This document shows, piece by piece, positions 58,919 through 64,000 of a DNA stretch of 64,000 nucleotides. Numbering within the stretch: position 1 is the stretch's first letter; every line of letters begins with the position of its first letter. A program made the translations under genes and the position numbers. The stretch is from Acrocarpospora catenulata (GTDB lineage: Bacteria > Actinomycetota > Actinomycetes > Streptosporangiales > Streptosporangiaceae), in contig NZ_JAHCST010000014.1 in NCBI RefSeq assembly GCF_018476525.1, positions 62,001 through 126,000 of the forward strand. Direction: 5' to 3'. Under the pieces are notes generated by a model. That model ran no database searches, was not told where the DNA came from, and was given only the letters and a program-made list of their open reading frames with translations.

Positions 58919-60957
58919 TGACACAGACACAGAGTGACCAGGTGGGCTACCGGGTGGCCGTGGACATCGGCGGGACCTTCACCGACGCGGTCTGCCTGAG
59001 CCCCGAGGGAACGGTACGGCCCGCCAAGGCGCTGTCGATCCCCGGCATGCAGGATTCCAGCGTCCTGGAGGCGGTCGAGCGCATCGGCGTCGGCCTCGCC
59101 GAGGTCGGCGATTTCATCCACGGGACGACCACCGCGCTCAACGCCCTGCTGGAGCGTTCCGGCGCCCGCCTGGCCATGGTGGTGACCCGCGGCTTCCGGG
59201 ACGTCTACGAGATCGGCCGCGCCAGCCGCCCGGAGATGTACAACATCCACTACCACCGGCCGCCGATGTTGCTGCGCCGTCGCGACGTGTTCGAGGTGGC
59301 CGAGCGGGTGGGGGCCGACGGCGAGGTGGTGCTCCCGCTGGACGAGGCCGCGGTGACCGCGCTGGCCGCGCGGCTGGCGGCGGACTACGAGGCGGTCGCG
59401 GTGTGCTTCCTGCACGCCCACCGGTTCACCGGCCACGAACGGCGTGCCAAGGAGCTCATCAGCGCGGCGGCGCCGGGGCTGGCGGTGGTGGCCTCCCACG
59501 AGGTGGCCCCGCAGTGGCGGGAGTACGAGCGCTTCTCCACCACCCTGGTCTCCGCGTACGTCACCCCGAAGATCGGCGACTACCTCAGCCGGCTGGAGAC
59601 CCGGCTGGCCGTCGGCGGGCTGCCCGTGCCCCTGCACGTCATGCAGTCCAACGGCGGGGTGATGACCGCGCAGATGGGCGTGCGCCGGGCCGTGCAGACG
59701 CTGTTCTCCGGCCCGGTGGGCGGCACCGTGGCCGGTGTGGCCATCGGCGCCCAGCTTGGCGTGGACCGGTTGATCTGCGTGGACATGGGTGGCACGTCGT
59801 TCGACGTCTCACTGGTGGTGAACGGCGCCGCCGACATCGACGCGGAGCTGGAGATCGAGGGCCATCCCGTGCTCACCCCGTCGGTGATCATGCATTCGCT
59901 GGGCGCGGGCGGGGGGTCGATCATCCACGTGGAGTCGGGCGGCCTGCGGGTGGGCCCGGAGTCGGCCGGAGCCAGCCCCGGCCCGGCCTGCTACGCGCGG
60001 GGCGGCGAGCGGCCCACCATAACCGACGCGAACCTCCTGCTCGGCAGGATCCCGGAGGACACCCGGATGGCGGGCACGGTAGCGCTGGACCGTGCCGCCG
60101 CCGAGCGGGCCATGGCGCGGGCCGCCACCGAGCTCGGCCTGGACGTCACCCGGCTGGCGGCCGGGGCGGTGGCCGTGGCCGACGCGGCCATGGCGGACGC
60201 GATCCGGGAGCTGACCGTGGCCCGCGGCATCGATCCGCGCGAGTTCGACCTGCTCGCCTTCGGCGGGGCCGGGCCGCTGCACGCCGTGGCGCTCGCCGAG
60301 GAACTGGCCATCCCGCGGGTGATCGTGCCCTCGGCTCCCGGCACGCTGTCGGCCTGGGGGATGCTGCAGGCCGACGTCCGGCACGATCTGGTGCGGGCCT
60401 TCTTCGCGGTCGCCGCACGGGTACCCGCCGGACGCGTGGCCGAGGAACTGCGTGCCCTGCGGGTCGAGGCGCGGGGGTTGCTGGCGGCCGAGAACGTGTC
60501 CCCCGCCCAGATGGTGCTCCAGAGTTCGGCCGACCTGCGTTACGCGGGCCAGGAGTACACGCTGACCGTGCCCCTCCCCGAGCGCGTCGACGGCGCCGCG
60601 CTCGGGGAGGTTACCGAGCTCTTCCACGCCGCCTACCAGGAGCGTTACGGGCACAGCAACCCGGCGGAGGACGTGGAGATCGTCAATCTGCGGGTGGCCG
60701 CGATCGGCGTCCGGCCGCGGCCCGCCATGCCGCCTCTCCAAGCCCGGCCGTTGCCCGCGCCCACCCGGTGGGCCAGGACGGTGTTCAGCGGCGAGGCGCA
60801 CGACACCGCCGTGCACGACCGCACGGAGCTGGGCGCGGGCAGCCGGGTGATCGGCCCGTGCATCGTCCTCGAAACCGGGTGCACCACCCTGGTCCCGCCA
60901 GGCTGGCAGGCCACCCTGACCGAACATGGCCACCTGATCCTGGAGAGGCTGACATGA
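58915..60957 (+). CDS. Hydantoinase/oxoprolinase subunit A (HyuA-like)
   Basis: A 680-residue ATP-dependent subunit: VAVDIGGTFTDAVCLSPEGT (phosphate 1), DFIHGTTTALNALLERSGAR, VCVDMGGTSFDVSLV read as LICVDMGGTSFDVSLVVNG, and GAGGGSIIHVESGGLRVGPE. It belongs to the hydantoinase A / acetone and acetophenone carboxylase ATPase family. ATG 58915 overlaps the aldolase stop (ATGA). The next gene gives the B subunit. In an aromatic operon it could open a lactam, hydantoin or lactone, or activate a carboxylated ketone. Confidence 0.9.
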   Translation: MMTQTQSDQVGYRVAVDIGGTFTDAVCLSPEGTVRPAKALSIPGMQDSSVLEAVERIGVGLAEVGDFIHGTTTALNALLERSGARLAMVVTRGFRDVYEIGRASRPEMYNIHYHRPPMLLRRRDVFEVAERVGADGEVVLPLDEAAVTALAARLAADYEAVAVCFLHAHRFTGHERRAKELISAAAPGLAVVASHEVAPQWREYERFSTTLVSAYVTPKIGDYLSRLETRLAVGGLPVPLHVMQSNGGVMTAQMGVRRAVQTLFSGPVGGTVAGVAIGAQLGVDRLICVDMGGTSFDVSLVVNGAADIDAELEIEGHPVLTPSVIMHSLGAGGGSIIHVESGGLRVGPESAGASPGPACYARGGERPTITDANLLLGRIPEDTRMAGTVALDRAAAERAMARAATELGLDVTRLAAGAVAVADAAMADAIRELTVARGIDPREFDLLAFGGAGPLHAVALAEELAIPRVIVPSAPGTLSAWGMLQADVRHDLVRAFFAVAARVPAGRVAEELRALRVEARGLLAAENVSPAQMVLQSSADLRYAGQEYTLTVPLPERVDGAALGEVTELFHAAYQERYGHSNPAEDVEIVNLRVAAIGVRPRPAMPPLQARPLPAPTRWARTVFSGEAHDTAVHDRTELGAGSRVIGPCIVLETGCTTLVPPGWQATLTEHGHLILERLT

Positions 60958-62678
60958 CCACGATCTCGCCGTCCGCGAACCTGCCCTCGCTGGTCGATCC
61001 GGTCACCGTGGAGGTCATCCGCAACGCGCTGTCGTCGATCGCCCGCCAGATGAACAACAACCTGGCCCGTTCGGCGTACACGCCGATCATCTACGAGATG
61101 AAGGACTGTTCGGTCGGCGTCTTCGACCGGCGCGGCCGGCTGCTCGGCCAGTCGCCGGGGCTGCCGATGTTCCTCGGCAACCTCGAGACGGGCATCAAGG
61201 TCACCACCGAGAAGCTCGGCGGGCCGGAGCACTACCGGCCGGGCGACGTGTTCATGGTCAACGATCCCTATCTGGTCGGCAGCCACACCTACGACGTGAC
61301 GATCTTCTCGCCGATATTCCACGGCGAGCGGCTGATCGGGTTCGGCGCCACGAAGGCGCACTGGCTCGACATCGGGGCGAAGGAGGCCGGCCGCCCGGTC
61401 GACACGACCGAGATCTACCAGGAGGGCTACCGGTTCGGCCCGACGTATGTGTACCGGGCGGGCGAGCCGCAGACGCAGGTGCTGGACTACCTCACCCGCA
61501 ACAGCCGGTTGCCCCGCTCGGTCTGGGGCGACCTGCACGCGCAGATCTCGGCCTGCCGGACCGGGGAGCGGCGGCTGGTCGCGCTCTACGAGCGGTTCGG
61601 CGCGGACGTGGTCGAGGCGGCGGCGGAGGAGATATACGCCCAGTGCGAGCGGCTGGACCGGGAGGCCGTCTCGCGCATACCGGACGGCGTGTACCGGGCG
61701 GAGGGCGCGATGGACTCGGGCGGTCCGGGGCAGCCTCCGGTGCCGGTCAAGGTCGCGGTGACCGTGTCCGGCGATCGGATGAGCATCGACCTGACCGGCT
61801 CCAGCGGTCCCACCGCGGGCTCGGTGAACTCCCCGCTGCCCGGCACGGTGGCCGGTGCCCGCCTGGCGTACAAGTGCCTGATCAACCCGAACGTCCCGGT
61901 CACCGATGGCACGTTCAGGAACCTGACGATCGTGGCGCCCCCGGACACGGTCTTCAACGTCGCCGAGCCGCACGCCACGATCTACTACTACCCGCCGCTC
62001 GGGTTGATGATCGACCTCGTGATCCGGGCGCTGGCCGACGCCCTGCCGGACGACGTGGTGGCCGGTCAGCCGGCCGACCCGATGAACGTGACGTTCGTGG
62101 GTGTGCGCGCCGACGGCAGCCGCTACGTCACCGGGGAGGCGACCGCGGTGGGGTGGGGGGCGTCCTCGGCCGCCGACGGCGCCAACGGAATGATCAACTA
62201 TGGTGCGGGGGACCTGAAGAACTACCCGGTCGAGGTGCTGGAGACGCGCTATCCGATCCGCGTCCACCGCTACGGGCTGCGGGAGGGCTCCGGGGGCCCG
62301 GGCAGGTTCCGCGGCGGTCTCGGCATCATCCGGGAGTACGAGACCCTGGCCGAACAGACCTGGCTGTCGCTGTGGCTGGAGCGGTCGGCCCTGCCTGGAT
62401 GGGGCCTGCACGGCGGGGGCGACGGTGCGCCCACCCAAGGCGAGATCGAGTCGGACGGCGTGACCGAGGCGGTGCTCAAGGTGGGCGCGCGGCCCCTGCG
62501 CAAGGGCACCCGGATCAGGGTGATGACCGGCGGGGGAGGCGGTTACGGGCCGCCTGAGCAGCGTGACCCGGCGAAACAGGACGCCGATCACGCCGATGGA
62601 TATGTCCAGGATTCTTACGAAATGCCAGATATGCGGGGCATAGTAGGCTTCGCCGCCCCGGACGCGTACAGGAGTTAA
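60954..62678 (+). CDS. Hydantoinase/oxoprolinase subunit B (HyuB-like)
   Basis: A 574-residue catalytic-partner subunit: DPVTVEVIRNALSSIARQMN, MKDCSVGVFDRRGRLLGQSP, GDVFMVNDPYLVGSHTYDVT, GSVNSPLPGTVAGARLAYKC and YGLREGSGGPGRFRGGLGII, all typical of HyuB. It overlaps the A subunit by four bases. The tail after GGGGGYGPPEQRDP (about 45 residues, SYEMPDMRGIVGFAAP) is longer than in many relatives. Confidence 0.92.
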   Translation: MTTISPSANLPSLVDPVTVEVIRNALSSIARQMNNNLARSAYTPIIYEMKDCSVGVFDRRGRLLGQSPGLPMFLGNLETGIKVTTEKLGGPEHYRPGDVFMVNDPYLVGSHTYDVTIFSPIFHGERLIGFGATKAHWLDIGAKEAGRPVDTTEIYQEGYRFGPTYVYRAGEPQTQVLDYLTRNSRLPRSVWGDLHAQISACRTGERRLVALYERFGADVVEAAAEEIYAQCERLDREAVSRIPDGVYRAEGAMDSGGPGQPPVPVKVAVTVSGDRMSIDLTGSSGPTAGSVNSPLPGTVAGARLAYKCLINPNVPVTDGTFRNLTIVAPPDTVFNVAEPHATIYYYPPLGLMIDLVIRALADALPDDVVAGQPADPMNVTFVGVRADGSRYVTGEATAVGWGASSAADGANGMINYGAGDLKNYPVEVLETRYPIRVHRYGLREGSGGPGRFRGGLGIIREYETLAEQTWLSLWLERSALPGWGLHGGGDGAPTQGEIESDGVTEAVLKVGARPLRKGTRIRVMTGGGGGYGPPEQRDPAKQDADHADGYVQDSYEMPDMRGIVGFAAPDAYRS

Positions 62679-62692
62679 TGTCATGCGGAATC

Positions 62693-64000
62693 GCACTTTG
62701 ATCACCGCAGTGGCCGCTGTGCTCACCCTGGTGGGATGCACCCAGGTCACGCCCCCCACTGTCCGGGAAAGCCGCACCGTGTCAGCGGTCTTCTCCAACA
62801 TCGCCGAGACCAAGTCCCTCGACCCCCACCTGGCCTTCTCCTCCGAGTCGGTCCTTTTCGTCCGGCAGACCTACGACAGCCTGCTCGAATACCAGCCGGG
62901 CGGCACACAGACCCGCCCCGCGCTGGCCACCAAGTGGGAGTCGTCGGCGGACGCCAAGACCCACACGATCACGCTCCGCTCCGGCGTGCGGTTCCACGAC
63001 GGCTCCACCCTGGACTCCGCGGTCGTCAAGGCCAGCGTGGACCGCCTCCGCGAGATCAACCAGGGCCCGGCCACCCTGTTCGGCAACCTCGACACCGTGG
63101 AGACGCCCACGGCCGACACCGTCGTCTTCAAGCTCAAGAACGCCGACGCGTTCTTCCCCGGCATGCTGCCCAAGCTGCCGATCGTCTCCAAGAAGGCGAT
63201 CGACGAGCACAAGACCGCCGACGACCCGTGGGCCAAGGACTGGTTCGCCGGCAACGAGGCGGGCAGCGGGCCGTACACGCTGGGCAGCTGGGAGCGCGGC
63301 AAGGCCATCACCCTCAACGCCTTCGACGGCTACTGGCAGAAGTTCCAGGACGGCACCCCCACGAAGGTCACCCTGCGCACCGACCCGGACGTCACCACCG
63401 CCGTGCAGCTCATGTGCCAGGGCCAGGTGGACATGATCGGCGGCATCGGCACCGACCAGACCGACCAGGCGGCGGCCTGCGCCGACGTCAAGGCGGTCGA
63501 GCAGCCCAAGCTCGGCGTGAACACGGTCTTCTTCAACCTGAAGGCCAAGGGCCCGGTCAGCGACGTGCGCGTGCGCAAGGCCATCGCGCTGGCGGTGGAC
63601 TACAAGGCGTACCTGGAGTATTTCAAGGGGCGCGCGCAGGAGGCGCGTGGCCCGCTGCCGCCCGGCGCGGTGGAGTTCGAGCCGCCGTTCCCCGCCTTCG
63701 CCCAGAACCTCGAGGAGGCCAGGCGGCTGCTCGCCGACGCGGGCTACCCGGACGGTGGCTTCACCCTCAGCTACCTCGGGCTCAAGGGCCTGGCCTGGGA
63801 GGAGTTCTTCGGCACCCTGCTGGAGGAGAACCTCAAGCCGCTCGGGATCAAGGTGAAGCAGACCCTGGTGGCCTGGCCGCAGATGGTCTCCGTGCAGGGC
63901 AACCCGGAGACGGCGCACGACCTGTCCTTCCTGGTACTGAACATGGTCACGCCCGACCCGACCTCGATTCTGCGCAACTACACGACCGCGGCCGCCGCCG
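62693..64000 (+). CDS. Peptide-type ABC substrate-binding lipoprotein (C-terminus beyond the window)
   Basis: The 436 visible residues carry a signal peptide with lipobox LVGC (Cys19) and SBP_bac_5 features: SLDPHLAFSSESVLFVRQTY, TITLRSGVRFHDGSTLDSAV, GSGPYTLGSWERGKAITLNA and LGVNTVFFNLKAKGPVSDVR. ATG 62693 has AGGAG eight bases upstream, 14 bases after the HyuB stop, so it probably belongs to the aromatic operon. The permease and ATPase genes of its importer should follow outside the window. It would capture the aromatic or heterocyclic substrate of this pathway. Confidence 0.92.

Overview
This is a high-GC chromosomal window with strong GC bias at third codon positions, many GTG starts, ATGA/GTGA gene overlaps, F420/FMN-type oxidoreductases and several apparently leaderless promoters. 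It comes from an actinomycete. Streptosporangiaceae-like (Nonomuraea/Streptosporangium type) is my best guess from the gene content, but no rRNA or housekeeping marker is present to prove it. I saw no tRNA, rRNA or CRISPR array.

Region 1 (1-33 kb) is dominated by transport and oxidation operons that look like scavenging of organosulfur compounds. They are: a peptide-type ABC importer with an SsuD-like monooxygenase (1-6008, minus); metNIQ (9480-11943, plus); an NMT1/SsuABC-type importer in one eight-gene run with a signal-less binding-protein paralogue, rhodanese, PPOX flavoprotein, small P-loop kinase and DszA/SnaA-type monooxygenase (12885-19613, minus); a GST C-domain protein preceded by a cysteine-containing leader-like ORF (28168-29002, minus); and a polar amino-acid (cystine-like) ABC importer with a quinone-reductase-like enzyme (29227-32895, plus). 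All five promoters carry a similar 17-bp dyad, CCTAC-N7-GTAGG or a degenerate form of it. I infer that these operons form one co-regulated regulon, probably responding to sulfur limitation; the regulator is not visible here. Between them lie a deaminase/LLM pair with an Lrp regulator, a MarR regulator with an epoxide-hydrolase-like gene and an OYE-SDR fusion, and much gene debris (IS1182-, IS5- and IS630-like fragments, a serine recombinase fragment, frameshifted ADH, HTH, cyclophilin-like and NTPase remnants at 19.7-24 kb).

Region 2 (33.5-37.6 kb) holds a secreted RTX-repeat protein, a frameshifted Ig-like protein and a block of decayed genes (coenzyme F420 ligase, an acyl-CoA carboxylase-like protein, an unknown protein).

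Region 3 (37.7-51.6 kb) is a carbohydrate/glycoside catabolic locus: CaiB/BaiF CoA-transferase, a CUT1 sugar ABC importer, two SDRs flanking an SMP-30 lactonase, a LacI regulator, a GH1 beta-glucosidase, an amidohydrolase, a cupin, a zinc alcohol dehydrogenase, a quinone oxidoreductase and a GH115 C-terminal remnant. An identical 12-bp LacI-type site stands in both divergent promoter regions.

Region 4 (51.7-64 kb) is an aromatic meta-cleavage locus: aldehyde dehydrogenase, HpaB/HpaC-type two-component monooxygenase, LigB-type extradiol dioxygenase, GalB-like (PIG-L fold) hydratase, RraA-like oxoadipate aldolase, HyuA/HyuB-type hydantoinase/carboxylase subunits and the start of a peptide-type binding protein. 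From the dioxygenase onward the genes overlap or nearly abut, which suggests one operon. The order dioxygenase-hydratase-aldolase matches the gallate/4-oxalomesaconate branch.
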